Shown one piece after another: positions 1 to 5,549 of a DNA stretch of 8,171 bases. The DNA comes from Pseudomonadota bacterium (GTDB lineage Bacteria; Pseudomonadota; Alphaproteobacteria; Acetobacterales; Acetobacteraceae): the NCBI GenBank assembly GCA_021808055.1, contig JAKBCH010000071.1, positions 1 through 8,171 on the forward strand, given 5' to 3'. The stretch's first letter is position 1; every line of letters starts with the position of its first letter. The notes beneath the pieces are model-generated. The model made no database searches and had not been told where the DNA came from. It saw only the letters and a list, made by a program, of their open reading frames with translations. A program made the position numbers and the translations under genes.

Positions 1-2
1 TT

Positions 3-890
3 TCCAAGCTGAAAAGCACCTATGCGGATGCGCTGGTGGGGCAGATTGATGCGCGCACGGGAAGGGTGCACACGAATTTCCAGATGGCGGCGACAACCAC
101 CGGCCGGCTTTCCTCAACCGACCCGAATTTGCAGAATATTCCTATAAGAACCGAGGAAGGGGCGCGGATACGCAAGGCATTTATCGCCGCCCCTGGGCAT
201 AGTTTGATCTCGGCGGATTATTCGCAGATTGAGTTGCGGTTGCTGGCGCATGTGGCGGATATTCCGGCGCTGAAGGAGAGCTTTGAGAAGGCCGAGGATA
301 TTCATGCCCGCACGGCATCCGAAGTGTTCAACGTGCCGATGAAGGATATGGATAGCGCCACGCGGCGGCGGGCCAAGGCAATTAATTTCGGCATCATCTA
401 CGGCATTTCGGCGTTTGGGTTGGCGCGGCAGCTTGGCATTTCCTCCGGCGAGGCCAAGGCTTATATCGACGCGTATTTCAAACGCTACCCGGAAATTCGC
501 AGCTATATGGATAGCACGAAAGAACAGGCGCGGACGGACGGGTTTGTGTTAACGCCGTTCGGGCGGCGCTGCTGGGTGCCACGGATAAAAGATAAAATTC
601 CGGCGTTGCGCGCCTATGCGGAACGCCAAGCGATTAACGCGCCGTTGCAAGGCGGGGCTGCGGATATCATCAAACGCGCCATGGTGAAATTGCCGAAGAC
701 GCTGAAGGATGCAGGGCTTTCAGCAAAGCTGCTGTTGCAGGTGCATGATGAATTGCTGTTCGAAGCGCCGAATGATGAGGTGGAACAAGCCGCGGCGCTG
801 GTGAAAGAGGTGATGCAGAACGCGGCTGAATTGTCAGTGCCGCTGGTGGTGGAAACGGGCGTGGGTAAGAATTGGGGGAAGGCGCATTAG
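3..890 (+). CDS. polA: DNA polymerase I, C-terminal polymerase domain (partial, 5' end outside window)
   Basis: This is the 3' part of the gene for the repair and Okazaki-fragment-processing polymerase. The frame is open from base 3, so about 295 residues of palm, fingers and thumb remain; the 5'-3' exonuclease and proofreading regions lie upstream. A family-A signature, TGRLSSTDPNLQNIPIRTEEG, is split here as TGRLSSTDPN and LQNIPIRTEEG (from about base 99). Motif A is DYSQIELRLLAH, with the metal-binding Asp codon at 216-218. Motif B, the O helix, reads RRRAKAINFGIIYG (363-404) and keeps the Arg, Lys, Phe and Tyr spaced by four, as in E. coli R754/K758/F762/Y766. Phe at the 762 position is the type that discriminates against dideoxynucleotides. 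Motif C is QVHDELLFE, with its Asp codon at 747-749. The C-terminus GVGKNWGKAH is typical, so the 3' end is intact. The GTG at 36 is internal, not a start. The product looks catalytically complete in this part. Confidence 0.97.
   Translation, partial: SKLKSTYADALVGQIDARTGRVHTNFQMAATTTGRLSSTDPNLQNIPIRTEEGARIRKAFIAAPGHSLISADYSQIELRLLAHVADIPALKESFEKAEDIHARTASEVFNVPMKDMDSATRRRAKAINFGIIYGISAFGLARQLGISSGEAKAYIDAYFKRYPEIRSYMDSTKEQARTDGFVLTPFGRRCWVPRIKDKIPALRAYAERQAINAPLQGGAADIIKRAMVKLPKTLKDAGLSAKLLLQVHDELLFEAPNDEVEQAAALVKEVMQNAAELSVPLVVETGVGKNWGKAH
874..882 (+). promoter_or_regulatory. Shine-Dalgarno-like sequence inside the polA end
   Basis: The purine run GGGGGAAGG lies 8 bases before the TTG at 891 and inside the last codons of polA. 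It supports TTG 891 as the start of the following gene and suggests translational coupling to polA. The next in-frame Met codon (ATG 969) has only GAGG at 951-954, spaced 14 bases away, which is poor. The run could also be chance, because the Gly/Lys codons of polA produce it. Confidence 0.45.
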
Positions 891-1415
891 TTGGAAACGG
901 CCAATGAAAATCTATTAGATATAAACCGCATCCTCAGAAAGTTAAAGCGTGAGGCCCTTTCTCGATCCATGCTACTCAACATAGTGTGGTTTGCAAGTAT
1001 CTTTTTGCTTCAAGATACGAGTTGGATATGGTTTGGGTTTCTTTGTTTTTGTTCAATTTGCAATCTCTATTTTTTTCTTTCCTTTATCGTAAAAATTTTT
1101 AAGCATAATCGTTGTGATGTATATGATTTGTTTCTTTGTTTTTCTCAGGTAATCCAATTTGTAATTCTTTATACGGCTCTTTACAAAAGCATGGGCCTAG
1201 AGGTGGTTGGAGAAAATTTGAAAGTATATGATGGAGTTTCTGCTCTAATTTTTTCTCTTGGTTCACTTACCACTATGAGTTTTGGCGATTATTCTCCAGT
1301 CAATCATCTGGAAGAATTCCTTGCTTATTCCGAGGCGGTTCTTGGCTATCTTATTCTAGCGTTGACGGTAACTATTATGCCTATCGCATTTAAAAGCGTA
1401 GGTAAAAGTAAATAG
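891..1415 (+). CDS. Putative two-TM/pore-loop ion channel protein with variant K+ filter
   Basis: I infer a small integral membrane protein of 174 aa of the Ion_trans_2 (K+ channel pore) type. Residues 1-27 are charged and probably cytoplasmic. Hydrophobic segments lie at about 28-42, 46-70, 79-99 and 145-167. Between the last two is a pore-helix-like stretch (about 114-126) followed by SLTTMSFGDYSP; the filter-like core TTMSFGD is residues 127-133. Canonical filters read TTVGYGD, so the first Gly is Ser and the Tyr is Phe here. The arrangement of pore helix, filter and C-terminal helix fits a tetrameric cation channel, but ion selectivity cannot be read from it. No C-terminal RCK or cyclic-nucleotide domain follows. 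The start is TTG, immediately after the polA stop; ATG 969 would remove the charged N-terminus and is the alternative. G+C is about 36% over 901-1380 by hand count, far below the flanking genes, with A/T-ending codons, so horizontal acquisition is likely. Channel-like call fairly sure; function uncertain. Confidence 0.72.
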   Translation: METANENLLDINRILRKLKREALSRSMLLNIVWFASIFLLQDTSWIWFGFLCFCSICNLYFFLSFIVKIFKHNRCDVYDLFLCFSQVIQFVILYTALYKSMGLEVVGENLKVYDGVSALIFSLGSLTTMSFGDYSPVNHLEEFLAYSEAVLGYLILALTVTIMPIAFKSVGKSK

Positions 1416-1446
1416 CACAATGTTATCTAAATCTCTGTTCATTACT

Positions 1447-1902
1447 TTAAATCGGCAACGCGCCTTCCTTCATCCGCTCCATCGCAAACCGGCTCGAAAC
1501 ATTCCGCAGCGGCACCATCTCAATGAGCTTGCGGTAGAACGCGTCATACGCGGCGATATCCGCCACCACCACATGCAGCAGATAATCCACATCGCCGCTC
1601 ATCCGCCACGCCCCCACAATCTCCGGCGTTTTGTTTACAGCTTCATGAAATTTATCCAGCCAGGCGGCGGAGTGGTCGCTGGTTTCCACCGATACAAAAA
1701 CCGAAACCGGCAGGCCGAGCCTGTCCGCGTCCAGCACGGCCACGCGGGCTTTGATGATGCCGGTTTCTTCCATGCGCTTAATCCGCTTCCAGCACGGCGT
1801 TGCCGTTAGCCCCACTTTGTCGGCGATGTCGTTCAGCGAGAGCGAGGCGTCCGCCGCCAGCAGGCGCAGGATAGAACGGTCGATATGGTCCAGCTCGGTC
1901 AT
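1447..1902 (-). CDS. Lrp/AsnC family transcriptional regulator
   Basis: A 151-aa DNA-binding protein of the feast/famine (Lrp/AsnC) family, which forms dimers or octamers and usually senses amino acids. The N-terminal winged helix-turn-helix covers about residues 5-50, with the family pattern LDHIDRSILRLLAADA, then LSLNDIADKVGLTATPCWKR and IKRMEETGIIKA. The C-terminal RAM (ligand/oligomer) domain runs from about 65 to 140 and includes AWRMSGDVDYLLHVVV and YDAFYRKL. The ATG at 1902-1900 is chosen because family members begin just before the LDxxDxxIL segment; the frame is open upstream to 2280, but that extension has no family resemblance and runs antisense through serC. The Shine-Dalgarno is weak (AAGAG on the minus strand, about 13 bases upstream). 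The gene diverges from serC-serA across 139 bp, so I infer that it regulates those genes and perhaps itself; Lrp controls serA in E. coli. It converges on the channel gene with a 31-bp gap. The effector is unknown. Confidence 0.93.
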   Translation of the reverse strand: MTELDHIDRSILRLLAADASLSLNDIADKVGLTATPCWKRIKRMEETGIIKARVAVLDADRLGLPVSVFVSVETSDHSAAWLDKFHEAVNKTPEIVGAWRMSGDVDYLLHVVVADIAAYDAFYRKLIEMVPLRNVSSRFAMERMKEGALPI

Positions 1903-1980
1903 GGTTCGGAAAGCTCTTTCGGGCAATGTGTCAAACGGCGGGCGGCGGAAGGCTCTTGCGGTGGCAACGAAATCGCAGTA

Positions 1981-2024
1981 GAGGCCTCCTCGGGTCACGC
2001 CTCCCCACCGGGGCGCTTTTCTTC
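1981..2024 (+). ncRNA. serC leader: candidate serC RNA motif / attenuator-like structure
   Basis: Two mutually exclusive helices can be drawn in the untranslated leader just before serC. GAGGC (1981-1985) can pair with GCCTC (1999-2003). Alternatively CGCCTC (1998-2003) can pair with GGGGCG (2010-2015) around a CCCACC loop, including one G-U pair, and is followed by CTTTTCTTC. The second hairpin with its T-rich tail resembles an intrinsic terminator. From family knowledge, a conserved cis-regulatory RNA called the serC motif sits upstream of serC-serA in Alphaproteobacteria; position and sequence character fit. The assignment is from memory and not from a covariance-model search. The T run is interrupted and the helices are short, so regulation is inferred. 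Confidence 0.55.
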
Positions 2025-2027
2025 TGT

Positions 2028-2034
2028 AAGGGAG
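2028..2034 (+). promoter_or_regulatory. serC ribosome binding site
   Basis: AAGGGAG lies 7 bases before the ATG at 2042, an ordinary strong site. It follows the T-rich tail of the leader hairpin by a few bases, so structure in the leader could also affect its exposure. Confidence 0.75.
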
Positions 2035-2041
2035 ATGTTTT

Positions 2042-3211
2042 ATGGCAGATTTTTCTCCAGCCGCCAAGCCTGCGCTGCGTCCGCAGAACCCCAATTTCTC
2101 TTCCGGCCCGTGCTCCAAGCGCCCTGGCTTCTCGCTCGCCGCCCTTGAAGGCGCGCTGCTCGGCCGTTCCCACCGCGCCAAGGAGCCGAAAGCCCGCATT
2201 GCAGAGGTCATCTCCCGCTCTAAATCCGTCCTCGGTATGCCGGAAGGCTGGCGCCTGGGCATTGTTCCGGCGTCAGACACCGGTGCGGTTGAGATGGCGA
2301 TGTGGTCCTTGCTCGGTGCGCGCCCCGTAACGGTGATGGCGCAGGAAAGCTTTTCCTCTGGCTGGGTGACGGATGTGATGGAGCAGCTTCAGCTCCCCGA
2401 CGCCCAGATTATTGAAGCCGATTACGGCAAGCTGCCCGATCACACGCAGGTGGATTTCAACCGCGATGTGGTGCTCACCTGGAACGGCACCACCTCCGGC
2501 GTACGCTTCCCGAATGGTGATTTTATTCCGGCCGACCGCGAAGGGCTGGTGATTGTGGATGCAACCTCCGCCGCGTTTGCCATGGAGCTGCCATGGGACA
2601 AGCTGGATGTTGTCACCTGGTCCTGGCAGAAGGTGATGGGCGGCGAGGCGGCGCATGGTATGCTGGCGCTCTCCCCGCGCGCGGTTGAGCGGCTGTTAAC
2701 CTACACGCCCGCCTGGCCGCTGCCGAAAATTTTTCGCCTTACCTCTGGCGGCAAGCTCATCGAAGGTATTTTCGAGGGCGAGACGATCAACACCATCTCC
2801 ATGCTCTGCGTTGAAGATGCGCTGGATGGCCTGCGCTGGGCCGAGAGCCTTGGCGGGCTGAAAGGGCTGATCGCCCGTTCCGAAGCCAATTTCAGGGCCG
2901 TTTCCAAATGGGTTGAGAGCAATGCGCGTGTGAGCTTTCTGGCGGAAGCCGCCGAAACGCGCGCCTGCACCTCCATGTGCATCGCCATCACCGCGCCCTG
3001 GTTTACGGCGCTGGATGCAGAGGGCAAGGCCAAAGCGGCCAAGGCTATCGCCGCATTGCTGGAGAAAGAGAAGGCAGCGTTTGATATCGCCAGCTACCGC
3101 GATGCCCCGCCGGGTCTGCGTATCTGGGGTGGTGGCACGGTTGAAACGTCTGATATCGAGGCGCTGCTGCCCTGGATCGATTACGCAATCGACACGGTTG
3201 GTGCCATCTAA
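2042..3211 (+). CDS. serC: Phosphoserine aminotransferase
   Basis: A 389-aa PLP-dependent class V aminotransferase. It converts 3-phosphohydroxypyruvate and glutamate to O-phosphoserine and 2-oxoglutarate, the second step of serine synthesis, in the cytoplasm; in many bacteria the enzyme also serves vitamin B6 synthesis. The N-terminus has the SerC hallmark [16 protein letters not shown] (residues 16-31). VDATSAAFA (172-180) carries Asp173, the residue type that contacts the PLP ring nitrogen. [13 protein letters not shown] (194-206) carries the Schiff-base lysine, Lys197. The sequence is of the alphaproteobacterial/Methanosarcina form of SerC, not the shorter E. coli form; about 390 aa is normal for it. 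The ATG at 2042 is supported by AAGGGAG at 2028-2034. The next gene, serA, begins 49 bp after the stop and supplies the substrate, so the two are probably co-transcribed. I see no broken or missing key residues. Confidence 0.96.
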   Translation: MADFSPAAKPALRPQNPNFSSGPCSKRPGFSLAALEGALLGRSHRAKEPKARIAEVISRSKSVLGMPEGWRLGIVPASDTGAVEMAMWSLLGARPVTVMAQESFSSGWVTDVMEQLQLPDAQIIEADYGKLPDHTQVDFNRDVVLTWNGTTSGVRFPNGDFIPADREGLVIVDATSAAFAMELPWDKLDVVTWSWQKVMGGEAAHGMLALSPRAVERLLTYTPAWPLPKIFRLTSGGKLIEGIFEGETINTISMLCVEDALDGLRWAESLGGLKGLIARSEANFRAVSKWVESNARVSFLAEAAETRACTSMCIAITAPWFTALDAEGKAKAAKAIAALLEKEKAAFDIASYRDAPPGLRIWGGGTVETSDIEALLPWIDYAIDTVGAI

Positions 3212-3222
3212 AACATGTTTCC

Positions 3223-3243
3223 GCGCGGCGTTATAAACCGCGC
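3223..3243 (+). repeat. Inverted repeat (intercistronic hairpin) between serC and serA
   Basis: GCGCGG (3223-3228) and CCGCGC (3238-3243) form a perfect 6-bp G+C-rich stem around a 9-base A+T-rich loop, starting 11 bases after the serC stop. No T run follows, so it is not a typical intrinsic terminator. It ends just before the serA ribosome binding site (AAGGA, about 3248-3252). It may protect the serC transcript end, mark a processing site or modulate serA translation; all of these are inference. Confidence 0.5.
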
Positions 3244-3260
3244 CTCAAGGAATTCTTTAT

Positions 3261-4847
3261 ATGGTCAAGGTTCTGATTAGCGACAAGCTCTCGCCCGCCG
3301 CCATCGAGATTTTTAAAAGCCGCGGCGTGGAAGTTGATGTGAAAACCGGCCTCACCCCGGCGGAGCTGCGCGATATTGTTTGGCAGTATGATGGGCTTGC
3401 CATCCGCTCCGCCACCAAGGTGACGAAAGAAGTGCTGGAAGTGGCGACGAATTTAAAAGTCGTCGGCCGCGCTGGCATCGGCGTGGATAATGTGGATGTG
3501 AAATCCGCCACCTCGCGCGGCGTGGTGGTTATGAACACGCCTAATGGCAACGCCATCACCACAGCTGAGCACGCAATTGCGATGATGTTCGCGCTGGCCC
3601 GGCAATTGCCGGAGGCGACGGCCTCCACCAAGGCCGGCAAGTGGGAGAAAAACCGCTTCATGGGCGTGGAGCTGACCAGCAAGGTGCTGGGGCTTATCGG
3701 TTGCGGCAATATCGGTTCCATCGTGGCGGACCGTGCCGTAGGCTTGAAGATGAAGGTGCTGGCGTATGATCCGTTTCTTACCGAGGCGCGGGCCATTGCG
3801 CTGGGTGTGGAAAAGGCTGATCTGGACACGATTTTTGCCAAGGCGGATTTTATCACCTTGCACACGCCGTTGATCGAGGCGACGCGCAACATCATCTCCG
3901 CCGAGGCGATTGCGAAGATGAAGAAGGGCGTGCGCATCATCAATTGCGCCCGTGGTGGGCTGGTGGATGAGGCCGCGTTGTATGATGCGCTGGTCTCTGG
4001 CCATGTTGCCGGCGCGGCGCTGGATGTGTTCGAGTTGGAGCCCGCCAAGGAAAGCCCGCTCTTTGCGCTGGAAAATGTGGTCTGCACCCCGCATCTGGGC
4101 GCTGCCACCAACGAGGCGCAGGAGAATGTAGCGTTACAGGTGGCGGAGCAGATTTCAGATTTCCTGCTGACCGGCTCTGTGACCAATGCGTTGAACATGC
4201 CGAGCGTTTCCGCCGAGGAAGCGCCGCGCCTGCGCCCGTATATGGAGCTGTGCCGCTTGCTGGGTGGTTTCGCCGGGCAGCTTACGCGCGTGCAGGATGG
4301 CGCGATCCAACGTATTCTGGTCGAGTATGAGGGTGCGGCGGCACCGCTCAACCATCGCCCACTGAACGCCACCGCTTTGGCCGGATTGCTCGGCCCGGTG
4401 ATGGAAGGTGTGAACATGGTGAACGCCCCGGTTCTGGCGCGCGACCATGGCATTGAGGTGGCAGAAGTTGTGAGCGACCGCAGCGGCGATTACCAAACTC
4501 TGGTGCGCATTTCTGTCACCACCGAGAAAGGCACTCGCTCGGTTGCGGGCACGTTGATCGGCAACGGCAAGCCGCGTCTGGTGGAAATTAAAGGCATCAA
4601 GGTGGAGGCCGATTTCGCGCCGCACATGCTGTACGTGACCAATAAGGATAAGCCCGGGTTTATTGGCCGGTTTGGCATGACGCTGGCGGATGCGGGCGTG
4701 AACATCGCCACCTTCCATCTGGGCCGCGCGGCTGAGGGCGCGGACGCGATCTGCCTCGTCTCGACCGATGGCGAAACGCCGGAAGCGGTGCTGGATGCCG
4801 TGCGCGCCCTGCCGCTGGTGATGCAGGCGAACAATCTGGCGTTTTAA
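3261..4847 (+). CDS. serA: D-3-phosphoglycerate dehydrogenase
   Basis: A 528-aa NAD-dependent dehydrogenase that oxidises 3-phosphoglycerate to 3-phosphohydroxypyruvate, the first step of serine synthesis. It is the long form, with four parts. The substrate-binding domain is split (about 1-98 and 285-315). The Rossmann domain lies between, with GCGNIG at 147-152 and Asp170 (in YDPF) as the NAD-ribose acceptor. An intervening ASB-type domain follows (about 325-450). A C-terminal ACT domain (about 456-528) begins HMLYVTNKDKPGFIGRFG. The catalytic trio of the D-2-hydroxyacid dehydrogenase family is present: Arg231 (NCARGG), Glu260 (DVFELEP) and His278 (TPHLGAAT). The ACT domain suggests allosteric feedback by serine, as in other SerA proteins, though the response varies among long-form enzymes. 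The start ATG has AAGGA 8 bases upstream. It lies downstream of serC in the same direction and ends before a stem-loop that probably stops transcription. Full length, no oddities. Confidence 0.97.
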   Translation: MVKVLISDKLSPAAIEIFKSRGVEVDVKTGLTPAELRDIVWQYDGLAIRSATKVTKEVLEVATNLKVVGRAGIGVDNVDVKSATSRGVVVMNTPNGNAITTAEHAIAMMFALARQLPEATASTKAGKWEKNRFMGVELTSKVLGLIGCGNIGSIVADRAVGLKMKVLAYDPFLTEARAIALGVEKADLDTIFAKADFITLHTPLIEATRNIISAEAIAKMKKGVRIINCARGGLVDEAALYDALVSGHVAGAALDVFELEPAKESPLFALENVVCTPHLGAATNEAQENVALQVAEQISDFLLTGSVTNALNMPSVSAEEAPRLRPYMELCRLLGGFAGQLTRVQDGAIQRILVEYEGAAAPLNHRPLNATALAGLLGPVMEGVNMVNAPVLARDHGIEVAEVVSDRSGDYQTLVRISVTTEKGTRSVAGTLIGNGKPRLVEIKGIKVEADFAPHMLYVTNKDKPGFIGRFGMTLADAGVNIATFHLGRAAEGADAICLVSTDGETPEAVLDAVRALPLVMQANNLAF

Positions 4848-4859
4848 GCGAAGAAATTT

Positions 4860-4892
4860 ATTGGTGTAGTTTAAACAAAAAGCCACACCAAT
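4860..4892. terminator. Stem-loop between convergent serA and HutD/Ves gene, likely bidirectional terminator
   Basis: ATTGGTGT (4860-4867) and ACACCAAT (4885-4892) form a perfect 8-bp stem with a 17-base A+T-rich loop. On the plus strand it is followed by TTATTTCATACTTTT; on the minus strand by TAAATTTCTTC. It starts 13 bases after the serA stop and ends 4 bases before the stop of the opposing gene, the usual position for a shared terminator. The stem has only four G-C pairs and the loop is large, so efficiency is uncertain. Confidence 0.6.
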
Positions 4893-4896
4893 TATT

Positions 4897-5439
4897 TCAT
4901 ACTTTTGCTGTTAACCCCGCCACCCATAACCCGCCGCCATGCGCGCTTACGGCTTCTCCTGCTGGCACCAGTGCGGCGTCCATCGCGCCCAGTGCTTCGC
5001 CGTTTAAAACAAGCTTTTCCAGCGCCAGCACCAGATGCGCCGCCGCGCCAGCAGCGCGCTCCAACCCCGCCGCCGCGTAATCCAGCGTCGCCGTGAAGCA
5101 TTCCGGGTCGAACATCAAATTGATATCCCGCACCATCCCGTCCAAAGGCGCGCCAAAGGTTGGCGCATCACCAGGAAAGGCGAAGGCTGGGCCACCCGGC
5201 GTCAGTTCAACGGGAGCCATGCCGCGCACTTCCAGGCGCAGCCGCCCCTCTAATATCCCCATCAACCGTGAGATTCCGGGAAAAACCGAAAACGACCCGG
5301 CCTCTTTCACATCCGCCAGGCTCATCCGCCACCCAAACTCCCGGCCCTTGCCCGGCGTGCTTGCCACCAGACGGGTCATGCCGCCGCCATTTTTCCAGGG
5401 CGTTTCAGGCCGTGCGGTTGCTTTGAACAATTCCACCAT
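4897..5439 (-). CDS. HutD/Ves family protein (cupin-like)
   Basis: A 180-aa protein of the HutD/Ves family, a small cytoplasmic bicupin-type fold of uncertain activity. The family hallmark PWKNGGGMTR is at residues 14-23. It is followed by FGWRMSLADV (35-44), FSVFPGISR (50-58), a cupin-like ILEG turn (62-65) and FPGD (88-91). Length matches the family (about 180-200 aa). The start ATG (5439-5437) has GGAAG on the minus strand 5 bases upstream. In Pseudomonas, HutD lies in histidine-utilisation operons and is thought to modulate them; E. coli Ves is stress- or cold-associated. No hut genes are visible here, so a role in histidine breakdown is not supported by context. It converges on serA and diverges from zwf, with no operon partner in view. 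The C-terminal half is Ala/Leu-rich and less conserved, which is usual. Family call sure, function unknown. Confidence 0.88.
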   Translation of the reverse strand: MVELFKATARPETPWKNGGGMTRLVASTPGKGREFGWRMSLADVKEAGSFSVFPGISRLMGILEGRLRLEVRGMAPVELTPGGPAFAFPGDAPTFGAPLDGMVRDINLMFDPECFTATLDYAAAGLERAAGAAAHLVLALEKLVLNGEALGAMDAALVPAGEAVSAHGGGLWVAGLTAKV

Positions 5440-5549
5440 AATGCTTCCAGCCTCTTGGTTGCGCGCAAGTGGTCCTTTACGCCGCCACCCACCGCGATTA
5501 CTTCATGTAAGCATATGTTCAGGGTGAAGTGCATCCCGAAGGAGTGCAG
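5440..5549. promoter_or_regulatory. Divergent promoter/operator region between HutD/Ves gene and zwf
   Basis: This 110-bp gap must start transcription of the zwf-pgl-edd cluster and of the opposing gene. It contains a perfect 10-bp palindrome, TTGCGCGCAA (5459-5468), about 80 bases before the zwf start. It also holds a spaced inverted repeat, ACTTCA (5500-5505) and TGAAGT (5525-5530), with CATATG (5512-5517) between the arms. These are candidate operators for a sugar-responsive repressor, but neither matches a regulator site I can name. I see no clear -35/-10 pair. Confidence 0.4.
5538..5544 (+). promoter_or_regulatory. zwf ribosome binding site (decides the start)
   Basis: GAAGGAG sits 5 bases before ATG 5550. 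A GTG at 5529 is in frame and would add 7 residues, but the site would then lie inside the coding sequence. This selects ATG 5550 and a protein beginning MISRVIPVEP. Confidence 0.8.

Larger units (their letters stand above)
1903..2041. promoter_or_regulatory. Divergent regulatory region between the Lrp-type gene and serC
   Basis: The region must hold promoters for both directions. On the minus strand a consensus-like TTGACA (complement of 1929-1934) is followed, after 17 bases, by a poor -10 (TTCCGA). If used, transcription would begin almost at the ATG, giving a leaderless or very short-leader mRNA. On the plus strand TTGCGG, 17 bases, then TAGAGG ends at about 1983, but a start from it would fall inside the leader structure. 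A short inverted repeat, GAAAG-CT-CTTTC (1909-1920), lies just before the regulator's start codon and could be an operator. None of these is strong. Confidence 0.45.

Noticed and set aside
1416..1446. Terminator between the channel gene and the convergent Lrp-type gene
   Set aside because: The 31-bp A+T-rich gap shows no convincing inverted repeat; no hairpin of useful length could be drawn.
1954..1982. TTGCGG-N17-TAGAGG as the serC promoter
   Set aside because: The -10 is poor and transcription would begin inside the first arm of the leader structure; kept only as a weak possibility in the intergenic entry.
1903..2280. N-terminal extension of the Lrp-type regulator to 277 aa
   Set aside because: The frame is open, but the extra 126 residues have no family resemblance, cross the divergent promoter region and lie antisense to the serC start; family proteins are about 150 aa.
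1926..2330. Plus-strand reading frame starting in the serC leader, considered as a leader peptide
   Set aside because: It overlaps serC out of frame, is Arg/Pro-rich without a run of serine codons at the hairpin, and has no good ribosome binding site.
3257..4453. Long minus-strand reading frame (398 aa) opposite serA
   Set aside because: It is a shadow of the high-G+C serA codons: Ser/Ala/Thr-rich low-complexity translation with no recognisable domain, and serA is certain on the other strand.
5529..5549. GTG 5529 as the zwf start
   Set aside because: The strong ribosome binding site GAAGGAG lies downstream of it and points to ATG 5550.
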